Source of the DNA: Bacteroidales bacterium UBA1797
GTDB taxonomy: Bacteria > Bacteroidota > Bacteroidia > Bacteroidales > VadinHA17
Assembly (NCBI GenBank): GCA_002319885.1
Contig: DCFT01000144.1
Location: 31,947-57,595 of the forward strand
Length of the DNA stretch: 25,649 nt
Direction of reading: 5' to 3'
The position numbers were made by a program, and so were the translations under genes. The notes under the pieces were generated by a model, which saw only the letters and a list, made by a program, of their open reading frames with translations, was not told the DNA's origin and did no database searches. Shown piece after piece: positions 16,040 through 24,276 of this stretch (positions within the stretch are counted from its first letter, which is position 1; each line of letters begins with the position of its first letter).

Positions 16040-16075
16040 GAGGTTGAGGTTGAGGTTGAGGTTGAGGTTGAGGTT
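16040..16075. repeat. GAGGTT hexamer tandem repeat, 6 copies
   Basis: Six perfect copies of GAGGTT directly after the membrane-protein stop codon, in a convergent spacer. A length-variable simple repeat, probably without coding role. Confidence 0.95.
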
Positions 16076-16143
16076 CAGAGTCTTGCTGATTTTTTTATGT
16101 CTTCAATCAGGTAAATTAACCGAAAGTGCTATTAAAGACTGGT

Positions 16144-16180
16144 AAAAGGGAATGAGGACCTCTACAGGTCATTTTCACCC
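16144..16180 (-). terminator. Possible terminator for the kdu arm
   Basis: Read on the - strand, GGG, AATG and ACCT pair with AGGT, CATT and CCC around a GTAG loop, with bulges on each side, and TTTT follows. The stem overlaps the SDR stop codon. The pairing is imperfect, so this is a modest call. Confidence 0.35.
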
Positions 16181-16956
16181 TTTACATACCCGAAGTTGGC
16201 CAGTATACCTCCATCAACGTATAAAATATGACCATTAACGAAATTACTGGCTTTTGAAGCCAGGAAAAGAGCTGCATTAGCGACATCCTCCGGCTCACCC
16301 CATCTGCCGGCAGGTGTCCTGGTCATAACAAGATCATTAAATGGATGTCCGTTTTCACGTATAGGAGCTGTCTGAGAGGTGGCGATATAACCCGGACCTA
16401 TTCCATTTATCTGAATATTATACTTTGCCCATTCACATGTCATGCTTTGTGTCAGTAGTTTAAGTCCGCCTTTAGCCGAAGCATATGCAGAAACAGTATT
16501 CCGGCCATAAACACTCATCATAGAACACATGTTTATGATCTTCCCATTTCGTTTTTCAATCATATTAGGTACAACACGTTTTGATACAATCAACGGGGCA
16601 ACGAGATCAACATCAATAACCTGTTTATAATCAGCTATTTTCATATCAATGATAGGAATCCTCTTAATGATACCTGCATTATTGACCAGAATATCAACAG
16701 GTCCAGCTTTTTTTTCGATCAATGTAATTCCCCTGTCAACATCAACTTCGGCAGTAACATTGAACTTTAATGTAAAGACATCAAGGCCAGATTGTTTGTA
16801 AATATCCCTGCAACTCTGCAGTTTATCATCATCGAGATCATTCACACAAACTTTTGCACCTGCCCTGGCCAGCAATAATCCTATTGCCAGACCTATTCCA
16901 TGCGTTCCACCGGTTACCAGGGCTACTTTTCCTGTCAGATCAAATAAATCTTTCAT
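16162..16956 (-). CDS. kduD: KduD-like short-chain dehydrogenase (2-keto-3-deoxygluconate / gluconate 5-dehydrogenase type)
   Basis: 264 residues from the ATG at 16956; a further ATG at 16977 would add seven residues, but the family usually starts at the KDLFDLTGKVALVTGG segment. TGGTHGIG is the NAD(P)-binding glycine motif, NNAG follows, and the catalytic Ser (NMCSMMS) and YASAK pair are present, so it should be active. KduD reduces 2,5-diketo-3-deoxygluconate (DKI II) to 2-keto-3-deoxygluconate. The neighbour is KduI, which makes that diketo substrate, supporting the call; gluconate 5-dehydrogenase is the main alternative because the families overlap. It is the last gene of the - arm, 107-128 bases after kduI, with a repeat tract between. 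Confidence 0.85.
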   Translation of the reverse strand: MKDLFDLTGKVALVTGGTHGIGLAIGLLLARAGAKVCVNDLDDDKLQSCRDIYKQSGLDVFTLKFNVTAEVDVDRGITLIEKKAGPVDILVNNAGIIKRIPIIDMKIADYKQVIDVDLVAPLIVSKRVVPNMIEKRNGKIINMCSMMSVYGRNTVSAYASAKGGLKLLTQSMTCEWAKYNIQINGIGPGYIATSQTAPIRENGHPFNDLVMTRTPAGRWGEPEDVANAALFLASKASNFVNGHILYVDGGILANFGYVKGENDL

Positions 16957-16978
16957 AATTATTCCAATTTTTCCCATT

Positions 16979-17020
16979 TCCTCTGTGTAACTCTGTGTCT
17001 TCTCGGTGTAACTCCGTGTC
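16979..17020. repeat. CTCTGTGTAA / CTCCGTGT imperfect tandem repeat
   Basis: Four imperfect units (CTCTGTGTAA, CTCTGTGTCT, CTCGGTGTAA, CTCCGTGTCA) in the kduI-kduD spacer. The reverse strand of the same family appears after the radical SAM gene at about 7686-7740. Confidence 0.7.
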
Positions 17021-17084
17021 AGTTCTTAAAAATTAGTTGAACAGAGGGTCGATGAGGAGACACTGTGACCCGGGAGGAAAAAAC

Positions 17085-17921
17085 TTATTTCAGTGTATCG
17101 GGGTGTCGTACATCCATATCCCCATAATCAAGATTCTCACCTGCCATGCCCCAGATAAATGTATAATTTGAAGTCCCTGCAGCGCTGTGAATACTCCATG
17201 AAGGAGAGATAACCGCCTGCTCATTCTTCATCCAGATATGTCTAGTCTCATCAGGATCTCCCATAAAATGGCAGATAGATTGCTTCTCAGGAACCTCAAA
17301 GTAAAAATAAGCTTCCATCCTTCTGTTGTGAGTATGCACCGGCATGGTGTTCCAGACACTGCCAGTCTTAAGTTCGGTCATTCCCATCTGCAACTGACAT
17401 GTTTCTATGACACTATTTACCAGAAGCTTATTTACAGTTCTGTGATTTGAGGCTTCCATTGAACCCAGAACTACTACTTCGGCATCAGCTAAAGTCACTT
17501 TTTTAGAAGGATATCTATGATGTGCAGGCGCTGAATTTATATATAATTTTGCCGGATTAAGCGGATCGGCAGATTCAAAGCTTACGTCATAAGCACCTTT
17601 CCCGAGGTAAAGAGCCTCTTTAAATCCGATCTTGTAAATATCTGCTCCGGCCCTGATCATCGCATCTCCCCCAATATTGATAATACCCATCTCTCTTCTA
17701 TCAAGAAAGTACTCCGACTTTAGCTCATCCATAGTCTCAAGTGCAAGCTTTTTTTTCACTGGCATGGCACCACCTATTATATATCTGTCGTACATTGAAT
17801 ATACAAGAGATATTTCTTCAGGTATAAATATATTTTCTATCAGAAAATCATGCCTTAATCTGGATGTATCATATTGTTTTACATCTTCGGGATTAGCTGC
17901 ATACCTAAGTTCTATTTTCAT
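17085..17921 (-). CDS. kduI: 5-dehydro-4-deoxy-D-glucuronate isomerase (KduI)
   Basis: 278 residues, the full length of the family. KduI converts 5-keto-4-deoxyuronate (DKI I, formed spontaneously from unsaturated uronates) to 2,5-diketo-3-deoxygluconate in the cytoplasm. The zinc ligands fall at the same positions as in the E. coli enzyme: His196 and His198 in VHTHN, Glu203 in RRMEAY and His245 in SWSIHS. The conserved GGAMPV and HNRRMEAYFYFE segments are also present. It follows the GH5 gene by 58 bases and precedes the KduD-like SDR, so GH105, GH5, kduI and kduD form one arm. No defects seen. Confidence 0.97.
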   Translation of the reverse strand: MKIELRYAANPEDVKQYDTSRLRHDFLIENIFIPEEISLVYSMYDRYIIGGAMPVKKKLALETMDELKSEYFLDRREMGIINIGGDAMIRAGADIYKIGFKEALYLGKGAYDVSFESADPLNPAKLYINSAPAHHRYPSKKVTLADAEVVVLGSMEASNHRTVNKLLVNSVIETCQLQMGMTELKTGSVWNTMPVHTHNRRMEAYFYFEVPEKQSICHFMGDPDETRHIWMKNEQAVISPSWSIHSAAGTSNYTFIWGMAGENLDYGDMDVRHPDTLK

Positions 17922-17979
17922 AATATATTTAATTAAACGGTTTTCTTGTTGACTTTAGAGCATTGTGACTGGGAATTAT

Positions 17980-19185
17980 CTATTTATTACCAAACAATGC
18001 CTTAAGCACTCCTTTATTTACAGTGCAATTTCCAAACCTAACATTATCAGCTAATTGCATAAATATTGCTGTTGCCTCTTCAACAGATGGTTTAGGTCCT
18101 TTGCCAGCCCAGTAATCTACTATATTCTGATAACCTGAGGGTTTTGAAATTGTCATCAAACTGCTCTCTGAACCAATTTTTTTTATTGTCCACCACGACC
18201 AGCCGATGTTATGTGTCTCTAAGAGATTCACTGCAGCTTTAAACCATTCATTTGTATTTTCACCCGATTCACCCATCCAGAGCGGAACATTATATTTTTC
18301 CCTGATATCGAGATACTTCCTGATTGTCTCCACGGTTGTTGTATCCCAGTATTTATGGAAACTATAAACCATATTCTTATCCCAGGGAGGTGTTAAACCT
18401 GTGTAATCATTTGCGAACTGATTGCCTTCAATAAAAATAATGTGCTTCTTGTCAACCCCCCTTATTGCCTTCGTAATTTCAGTAAAGAGCTTTTTAAGCA
18501 GCAGATTACCCTCAAGCTTATAGTTGGTTTCGTTAATCAGATCATATCCTCCTATCCATTCTTCATTTTTATATCTTTCTGCGAGTTTTTTCCAGAGTGC
18601 AATAGTCTTTTCCTGATCAGCATCACTCTCCCACAACCGTGGTTTAAGTGTATCAATGTCAGCTATCGGCAGGTCATTCCCCTGTCCACCTGGAGTTGCG
18701 TGCAGATCAAGGATGAGATACATTTTGTTTTTTTTACACCACGACAGAAGACTATCAGTTAACCTAAACCCTGTTTCCAGCCATGTATTTTGTCCTTTAA
18801 CCGGTTCTTTATCAACCGGTAGAGTATACAGGTTATAATGCATGGGCAATCGTATGGAATTAAACCCCCATTTTTTAAGGGCATCAACATCCTTCTCTGT
18901 TATCATATTGTTAAGGTAACGTTTGTAGAATTCAGCACAATTCTTCTTACCAATAAGAGCTGTGATCTTTGATTTTATATCAGTCTGGGTGACTGCCACA
19001 TCAGAGAGACCGAACATGTAAGGCTCCTGAAGCATCCAACCACCAAGACCTATTCCCCTGAGTAAAACATTTTCGTTCTTTTCATTTACGATTTGTCTGC
19101 CTGACGTTTTCAGGAAACCCTGACAAAAAACTATTTGTGTAGTCAGAATAATTGCCACAAATAATGTTAAAATTCTTTGTTTCAT
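17980..19185 (-). CDS. Secreted glycoside hydrolase family 5 (endo-glycanase type)
   Basis: 401 residues with a Sec signal peptide (hydrophobic 4-20, cleavage near Cys21-Gln22; the Cys lacks a standard lipobox, so lipidation is doubtful). The (beta/alpha)8 GH5 features are in order: SIRLPMHYN at 110, LDLHATPGGQGND at 159-171, the acid/base Glu219 in GYDLINETN, SFHKYW at 275-280 and the nucleophile Glu306 in WMGESGEN. All catalytic residues are present. GH5 members cut beta-glucans, mannans, xylans and others, so the substrate cannot be fixed. Its operon with GH105 and kduI points to a uronate-containing glycan with a beta-linked backbone. Confidence 0.92.
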   Translation of the reverse strand: MKQRILTLFVAIILTTQIVFCQGFLKTSGRQIVNEKNENVLLRGIGLGGWMLQEPYMFGLSDVAVTQTDIKSKITALIGKKNCAEFYKRYLNNMITEKDVDALKKWGFNSIRLPMHYNLYTLPVDKEPVKGQNTWLETGFRLTDSLLSWCKKNKMYLILDLHATPGGQGNDLPIADIDTLKPRLWESDADQEKTIALWKKLAERYKNEEWIGGYDLINETNYKLEGNLLLKKLFTEITKAIRGVDKKHIIFIEGNQFANDYTGLTPPWDKNMVYSFHKYWDTTTVETIRKYLDIREKYNVPLWMGESGENTNEWFKAAVNLLETHNIGWSWWTIKKIGSESSLMTISKPSGYQNIVDYWAGKGPKPSVEEATAIFMQLADNVRFGNCTVNKGVLKALFGNK

Positions 19186-19216
19186 AACCGGATAGCTAAT
19201 TTGGAATTAAGAATTA

Positions 19217-20440
19217 TTAAATGCCTTTATCAATCAACCTTGTTATCTCTGTACCTGCCATCAGGAATCCCCCTACTCCGTAAACTTCAGTCATATCCCT
19301 CGTAACACTCTTTGGATCAGCTCCTATTGGTTGAATGTATCCGACTTTTCCATCAGGCCATACAGATGTTACCATAGATTTCCATCCCTTTACTATAGCC
19401 GGCAAATAAGTCGCTTTGTCGAGATATCCATTATTTACACCCCAGGCCATTCCATATACAAAAAAAGCCGTTGCACTCATCTCGGGGCTTGGATAGCTGG
19501 CCGGATCAAGAAGGCTTGCATGCCAGAATCCGTCAGCAGACTGCAATTTAAGCAATTTTGAAGCCATTTGTCTGAAGATTGCGACAAAATATTGCTTATG
19601 GTTATAATCTGATGGCAGCTCTCTTATTATTATAGGTAATCCGGCAAAAACCCAGCCATTGCCTCTACCCCAGAATACTTTCGCTCCATTAGCTTCTTTT
19701 TTTGTAAAATAATCAGAATCCCTGAAATAGAGATCCTCTTCCTTATCATAAAGAAAATCGGTGGTAGCTTTATATTCATTGTACATAAAATCAAAATATT
19801 TTTTCATGCCGGTAATATTTCCCATTTTTGCCCATACTGTCGGTCCCATGAAAAGAGCATCGCACCATGACCACCGCTCGGTTGACCAGTAATCGCCGGT
19901 ATTTTCAAATTTCATCCCTCCTGTGGCAGGGTTTATGAGTATCTGATCAAAATAGATCTTCATCGGTTGCATCATCTTCTTATCCTTATATTTACGATAA
20001 AGCTCAAGATAGGTCTGACCTACACAATAATCGTCGGCGTGATATTTTCTTTGAGGGTCGGTACTGACCAGATAAGTCCATCCTGTTTTATCACAAATCC
20101 CTCTCAGCCAGGTATAATAAGAATTATCATCTGCTATACCCGCCCATTCAGTCATACCCGCATAAAGGGCGCCGTTTGTCCAATCAGCTGGTTCATGAGT
20201 AAGTGGCGTTCTTATCTGCCAGTCTGCAACTGCCTTCAAAATGGTCTTAACATCTGTTTTATTTAAATCAGTTTTAAAAGAGGATGATGGTATTTTCTGA
20301 GCATATGTTGCCAGACTGCCTGTCAAAATAATGAAAACAATAAGCATTTTGCTGATTTTCTTTACGTACAGGATTACATTAAATCTCATCCTGTGCGTCA
20401 GCGATGAATCTCCCACGGTGAATTTTTTATTTAGTATCAT
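19217..20440 (-). CDS. Glycoside hydrolase family 88/105, unsaturated uronyl hydrolase
   Basis: 407 residues from ATG 20440. In-frame ATGs at 20389 and 20347 would also give the signal peptide (KKISKMLIVFIILTGSLATYAQ, about 27-48), so the start is uncertain. GH88/105 enzymes hydrate and release the unsaturated uronic acid left on oligosaccharides by polysaccharide lyases. The (alpha/alpha)6 barrel motifs are present: THEPADWTNGALYAG at 81, HADDYCVGQ with Asp136-137, WCDALFMGP with Asp194 (position of the catalytic Asp of YteR/UGL) and WGRGNGWVFAGLP at 257. The Gly-rich WGRGNGW form and length favour family GH105. The signal peptide indicates a periplasmic product. It heads the - arm leading through GH5 to kduI and kduD, divergent from uxaC. 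Confidence 0.9.
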   Translation of the reverse strand: MILNKKFTVGDSSLTHRMRFNVILYVKKISKMLIVFIILTGSLATYAQKIPSSSFKTDLNKTDVKTILKAVADWQIRTPLTHEPADWTNGALYAGMTEWAGIADDNSYYTWLRGICDKTGWTYLVSTDPQRKYHADDYCVGQTYLELYRKYKDKKMMQPMKIYFDQILINPATGGMKFENTGDYWSTERWSWCDALFMGPTVWAKMGNITGMKKYFDFMYNEYKATTDFLYDKEEDLYFRDSDYFTKKEANGAKVFWGRGNGWVFAGLPIIIRELPSDYNHKQYFVAIFRQMASKLLKLQSADGFWHASLLDPASYPSPEMSATAFFVYGMAWGVNNGYLDKATYLPAIVKGWKSMVTSVWPDGKVGYIQPIGADPKSVTRDMTEVYGVGGFLMAGTEITRLIDKGI

Positions 20441-20478
20441 AGAGTATTTCTTGATTAATTGAATTGAAATTCATAATT

Positions 20479-20498
20479 TCGTGATCGTTAACGAAACA
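20479..20498. promoter_or_regulatory. Palindromic operator candidate between the two uronate arms
   Basis: In the 101-base divergent gap between the GH105 gene and uxaC, the arms TTTCGT and ACGAAA flank a perfect 10-base palindrome TCGTTAACGA (20485-20494). It is the only clear dyad in this gap and is well placed for a regulator controlling both arms. LacI- or GntR-type binding is a guess; no regulator gene is in the window. Confidence 0.5.
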
Positions 20499-20541
20499 AA
20501 GAAATTCAAATTTAAGTATTTTTATAATCTGTTTTAAAGAT

Positions 20542-21939
20542 ATGAAACCTTTTATTCATGAGAATTTTCTTTTAGGTAATAAGACTGCCGAAAAACTTTA
20601 TCATAATTATTCTGAGATCCAGCCTATTATAGATTTTCACTGCCATCTTTCACCGGAAGTGATAGCCAGTGATAAACAATTTGAAAATCTTACTGATATC
20701 TGGCTGAGAGGCGATCATTATAAATGGCGCGCAATGCGTTTAAACGGGATAGAGGAAAAATATTGTACAGGCGATGCATCAGACATTGAGAAATTTAAAA
20801 AGTGGGCTGAAACAGTCCCGGTAACAATCGGAAATCCACTTTATCACTGGACGCATCTGGAACTTTTAAGATATTTCAATATTACTGATCCGCTTTCTCC
20901 CTCAACAGCCTCTGAAATTTATGAAAAAGCAACTGCCATGCTTCAGACTAAAGAGTTCAGCACACGGTCACTGTTGCAGAAAATGAACGTCGAGACTATC
21001 TGCACTACCGACGACCCTTGCGACGATCTTGAACATCATCTGAATTTACAAAAATCTTTTGGAATTAAAGTATTACCAACCTTTCGTCCCGACAATATTA
21101 TAAAAACAGAAGACCCTGAGAAATTCAGATTATACATCACAAAACTTGAACAGGCAGGTAACACAGAGATCAGAAACTTAGATGATCTTCTTGATGCATT
21201 AGATAAAAGACACAGTTTCTTTAATGAAATGGGTTGCAGATTATCGGATCATGGTCTTGAAAGAATATATTTCAGTGCATACACATTTCATGATATTGAC
21301 GGCATTTTTAAAAACCTGCTTAACGGAAGAATCATCTCATCCGATGATACTGAAAAATACAAAACTGCCATAATGCTCGAACTCTGCAGGATGAATCATA
21401 AGAGAGGCTGGACACAGCAGTTTCATCTTGGAGCAATAAGAAACAATAATTCACGGATGTTCAGACTATTGGGACCCGATACAGGATGGGATTCAATCGG
21501 TATCGCACAGGATCCATCCAAAATATCAAAATTTCTTGATGAACTTGATAATAATGAACAACTTACAAAAACTATTCTTTATAATCTTAATCCAGCCGAC
21601 AATGAAATGATTCTTACCATGGCCGGCAATTTTAATGACGGTTCATCAGTAGTTAAAGTACAATCCGGACCTGCATGGTGGTTCCTCGATCAGAAAACCG
21701 GAATGGAAAAGAATATTAAGGATCTGGCGGCCATGGGATTATTAAGAAGGTTTATAGGAATGGTAACCGATTCACGAAGTTTCATGTCCTATCCTCGTCA
21801 CGAATATTTCAGACGTATTGTGTGTGATTTTATCGGGGGGGAAGTCGAGAAAGGACTTATTCCGGATGAAGAAGAATTATTGAGACCATTAATAGAAGGA
21901 ATATCGTACAGAAATGCCAGGGAGTATTTTGGATTTTAA
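20542..21939 (+). CDS. uxaC: Uronate isomerase (glucuronate isomerase)
   Basis: 465 residues, standard length. UxaC interconverts D-glucuronate with D-fructuronate and D-galacturonate with D-tagaturonate in the cytoplasm. The N-terminal IIDFHCHLSP gives the amidohydrolase-type HxH metal motif (His33, His35). Typical family segments follow: WLRGDHYKWRAMRLNG, TICTTDDPCDDLEHH, LPTFRPDN, WTQQFHLGAIRNNN, GPAWWFLDQ, GMVTDSRSFMSYPRHEYFRRI and the C-terminal ISYRNAREYFGF. It heads the + arm, divergent from the GH105 gene, and the SDR that should reduce its product follows 65 bases on. Confidence 0.97.
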   Translation: MKPFIHENFLLGNKTAEKLYHNYSEIQPIIDFHCHLSPEVIASDKQFENLTDIWLRGDHYKWRAMRLNGIEEKYCTGDASDIEKFKKWAETVPVTIGNPLYHWTHLELLRYFNITDPLSPSTASEIYEKATAMLQTKEFSTRSLLQKMNVETICTTDDPCDDLEHHLNLQKSFGIKVLPTFRPDNIIKTEDPEKFRLYITKLEQAGNTEIRNLDDLLDALDKRHSFFNEMGCRLSDHGLERIYFSAYTFHDIDGIFKNLLNGRIISSDDTEKYKTAIMLELCRMNHKRGWTQQFHLGAIRNNNSRMFRLLGPDTGWDSIGIAQDPSKISKFLDELDNNEQLTKTILYNLNPADNEMILTMAGNFNDGSSVVKVQSGPAWWFLDQKTGMEKNIKDLAAMGLLRRFIGMVTDSRSFMSYPRHEYFRRIVCDFIGGEVEKGLIPDEEELLRPLIEGISYRNAREYFGF

Positions 21940-22004
21940 CAGCCTTCCTACCCTTTCTTCAAATAGGACAAGGAGAATATAACCTGACATATAAAACATT
22001 ATAT

Positions 22005-22847
22005 ATGAATGATTTAAATTTAAAAGATAAAATAGCCATTATAACCGGGGGTGCTGGCATTATTTGCTCAACTATGGCCCGGTCGCTTGCTTCTTATGGT
22101 GTCAAAACCGTGATACTCGACCTCAACAGAGATGCGGCAATGAATGTTGCTGAACAGATTGAAAAAGAGTTTAATACACCATCAATGGGTGTTTCAGCAA
22201 GTGTTCTCGATAAAACTTCACTGGAAACAGCAAAGAAAGAGATTCATGAGAAGTTCGGCCCTATTGATATTCTGGTAAATGGCGCCGGGGGAAATTCACC
22301 GGCTGCCACCACCAGACTCGAAAAAATGATTGGAACTGAGGATGAAAAACCTGAAGATACATTTTTCGGCCTTCAGATTGAGGGATTTGATAAGGTATTT
22401 GATCTTAACTTTAAAGGAACACTGATCCCAACAATGGTCTTCGCAACTGACCTTGTAAAGAAAAAATCAGGGGTCATTATTAACATCTCTTCAATGAACT
22501 CCTTCAGACCCCTGACCAAGATAGCAGCATATTCAGCAGCAAAAGCCGCTGTAAATAATTTCACACAATGGCTGGCCGTCCACTTTTCAAAAACAGGTGT
22601 AAGAGTGAACGCAATAGCCCCCGGGTTTCTTCTGACAAATCAGAATAGATTCCTCTTAATTGATGAAAAAACAGGAAGCGTGACGCCAAGAGGAAAAAAA
22701 ATTATTAATGGAACACCTTTTGAACGATATTGCCTGCCTGAAGAATTAACAGGCACGCTTATCTATCTTGTTTCTGACCTTTCAAAATTTGTCACCGGAG
22801 TAGTAATTCCTGTTGACGGAGGCTTCAGTGCATATAGTGGGGTGTGA
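22005..22847 (+). CDS. SDR-type D-mannonate oxidoreductase (UxuB-like)
   Basis: 280 residues. The dinucleotide site is TGGAGIICSTMA, a variant of TGxxxGxG seen in this branch. NGAGGNSPAAT, the catalytic Ser (ISSMNS) and YSAAK pair are present. The insert GTEDEKPEDTFFGLQIEGF and the C-terminal PVDGGFSAYSGV match the SDR branch annotated as D-mannonate oxidoreductase or fructuronate reductase, distinct from the long-chain UxuB of E. coli. It should reduce D-fructuronate to D-mannonate, which suits its place directly after uxaC. The mannonate dehydratase (UxuA) that normally follows is not in the window, while a LarA homologue is two genes further on. Cofactor preference cannot be told here. Confidence 0.85.
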   Translation: MNDLNLKDKIAIITGGAGIICSTMARSLASYGVKTVILDLNRDAAMNVAEQIEKEFNTPSMGVSASVLDKTSLETAKKEIHEKFGPIDILVNGAGGNSPAATTRLEKMIGTEDEKPEDTFFGLQIEGFDKVFDLNFKGTLIPTMVFATDLVKKKSGVIINISSMNSFRPLTKIAAYSAAKAAVNNFTQWLAVHFSKTGVRVNAIAPGFLLTNQNRFLLIDEKTGSVTPRGKKIINGTPFERYCLPEELTGTLIYLVSDLSKFVTGVVIPVDGGFSAYSGV

Positions 22848-22939
22848 ACATGGTTGCTGGTTGCTGTTTAAAAGTGTGATGAGCAAAATGCATTAATGAA
22901 CAATATTAAAGTAATAAAAAGAAACAATTCTTTATCAAA

Positions 22940-24238
22940 ATGACAATTGCAAAAAACGTAATAGTTGCCCAATCAGGGGGCCCTTCTCCAGTCATAAATA
23001 GCTCATTAAGAGGAATAATCGAGACGTGCAGAATGTTCCCTGACAAATTCGGGAAGGTTTATGGTGGCTGGCATGGTATTGAGGGAGTTCTGAAAGAGGA
23101 GCTTCTTGATCTGTCATCTCAAACTGAAGAGGAAGTCGCTTTGTTAAGAAACACACCAGCTGCCGGAAGTATAGGTACTTGCAGATATAAGCTAAGGGAT
23201 AATCAGCAAAAGGATTTCCAGAGGATAATGGAAGTCTTTAAGGCTCATAATATTGGCTATTTTTTCTATATTGGAGGTAACGACTCACAGCATACCGCTT
23301 ACAAAGTAAGTGAGACCGCGAAGGAAAAAAGTTTTGATCTTATAGCTGTTGGAGTGCCAAAAACAATTGATAATGATCTGGGCGACAATGATTTCAAACT
23401 CATTGATCATACTCCTGGTTATGGAAGTGTTGCAAGATACTGGTCACATATCATTCAAAATGCAAATGAAGAAAATATGGGTTCCTCCCCTGCCGATCCC
23501 GTTCTTGTTATACAGGCGATGGGCAGAAAAATCGGGTATATCCCTGCTGCATCGAGGCTCGCCGATCCAGGAAGGAATATGCCCTTGCAGATTTATATGG
23601 CTGAGTCGCGAGTTTCCATCGATAATCTGGCTGATAATGTCAACGACCAGTTGAAAAAAGATGGAAGATGTATCGTCGTGGTAAGTGAAGGATTTGATGT
23701 TGGCAGCATCGGAGAAGTAAAAGATGCATTTGGCCATACCTCATTCGGATCGAGTCAGAATTCGGTCTTTCAGACTGTTGTCAATTATCTTAACAGTAAA
23801 GGATTAAAAACCAGCGGAGCAGCCAGGGGTCAGGTTATGGGAACCGATCAAAGACATTCGACAGCATATGCATCAATAATCGATCTTGATGAGGCGTACA
23901 AAGTGGGCCAGAAAGCAGTTGAGATTGCATTATTTAATGGAACCGGATGGATGGCAACCATCCTTAGAGAAGCTGGTTTTATATATAATGTAAGATATGA
24001 TAAAGTTCCATTGGAAAAGGTTGCACTTTCAGAAAGGACATTTCCTGAAAAGTGGATTACTGACACTCATTACGATGTTACTGATGAATTTCTGGATTAT
24101 GTAAGACCGCTCATTGGTGAAGACTGGCCATCAGTACCAATGATAAACGGGCGACAAAGATTTGCCAGGCTGGAAATGAAATTTGCCGACAAAAAATTAC
24201 CAGTTTACAAACCAGAGGCATATGAAAAAAATAACTGA
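22940..24238 (+). CDS. 6-phosphofructokinase, PPi-dependent type
   Basis: 432 residues, longer than the bacterial ATP enzyme (about 320). The N-terminal SGGPSPVINSSLRG loop and IDHTPGYGS substrate region are conserved. The two residues that separate donors are readable: the GGNDS motif at 112-116 has Asp115 where ATP enzymes have Gly, and PKTIDND has Lys141 where ATP enzymes have Gly. Both indicate pyrophosphate as donor. Asn114 replaces the usual acidic residue before it. The reaction would be reversible phosphorylation of fructose 6-phosphate. Location between a mannonate-forming SDR and a HAD phosphatase is unusual and leaves another phospho-sugar or sugar-acid substrate open. It starts 92 bases after the SDR and ends 38 bases before the HAD gene. 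Confidence 0.9.
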   Translation: MTIAKNVIVAQSGGPSPVINSSLRGIIETCRMFPDKFGKVYGGWHGIEGVLKEELLDLSSQTEEEVALLRNTPAAGSIGTCRYKLRDNQQKDFQRIMEVFKAHNIGYFFYIGGNDSQHTAYKVSETAKEKSFDLIAVGVPKTIDNDLGDNDFKLIDHTPGYGSVARYWSHIIQNANEENMGSSPADPVLVIQAMGRKIGYIPAASRLADPGRNMPLQIYMAESRVSIDNLADNVNDQLKKDGRCIVVVSEGFDVGSIGEVKDAFGHTSFGSSQNSVFQTVVNYLNSKGLKTSGAARGQVMGTDQRHSTAYASIIDLDEAYKVGQKAVEIALFNGTGWMATILREAGFIYNVRYDKVPLEKVALSERTFPEKWITDTHYDVTDEFLDYVRPLIGEDWPSVPMINGRQRFARLEMKFADKKLPVYKPEAYEKNN

Positions 24239-24276
24239 ATATTTTCTGAAATTTTAACTTTTGACTTCTGCAAAAC

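Noticed and set aside
16040..16075. CRISPR-like repeats
   Set aside because: Units are contiguous with no spacers; the same holds for the GTGAGGT, GAAAC and CTCTGTGT tracts.
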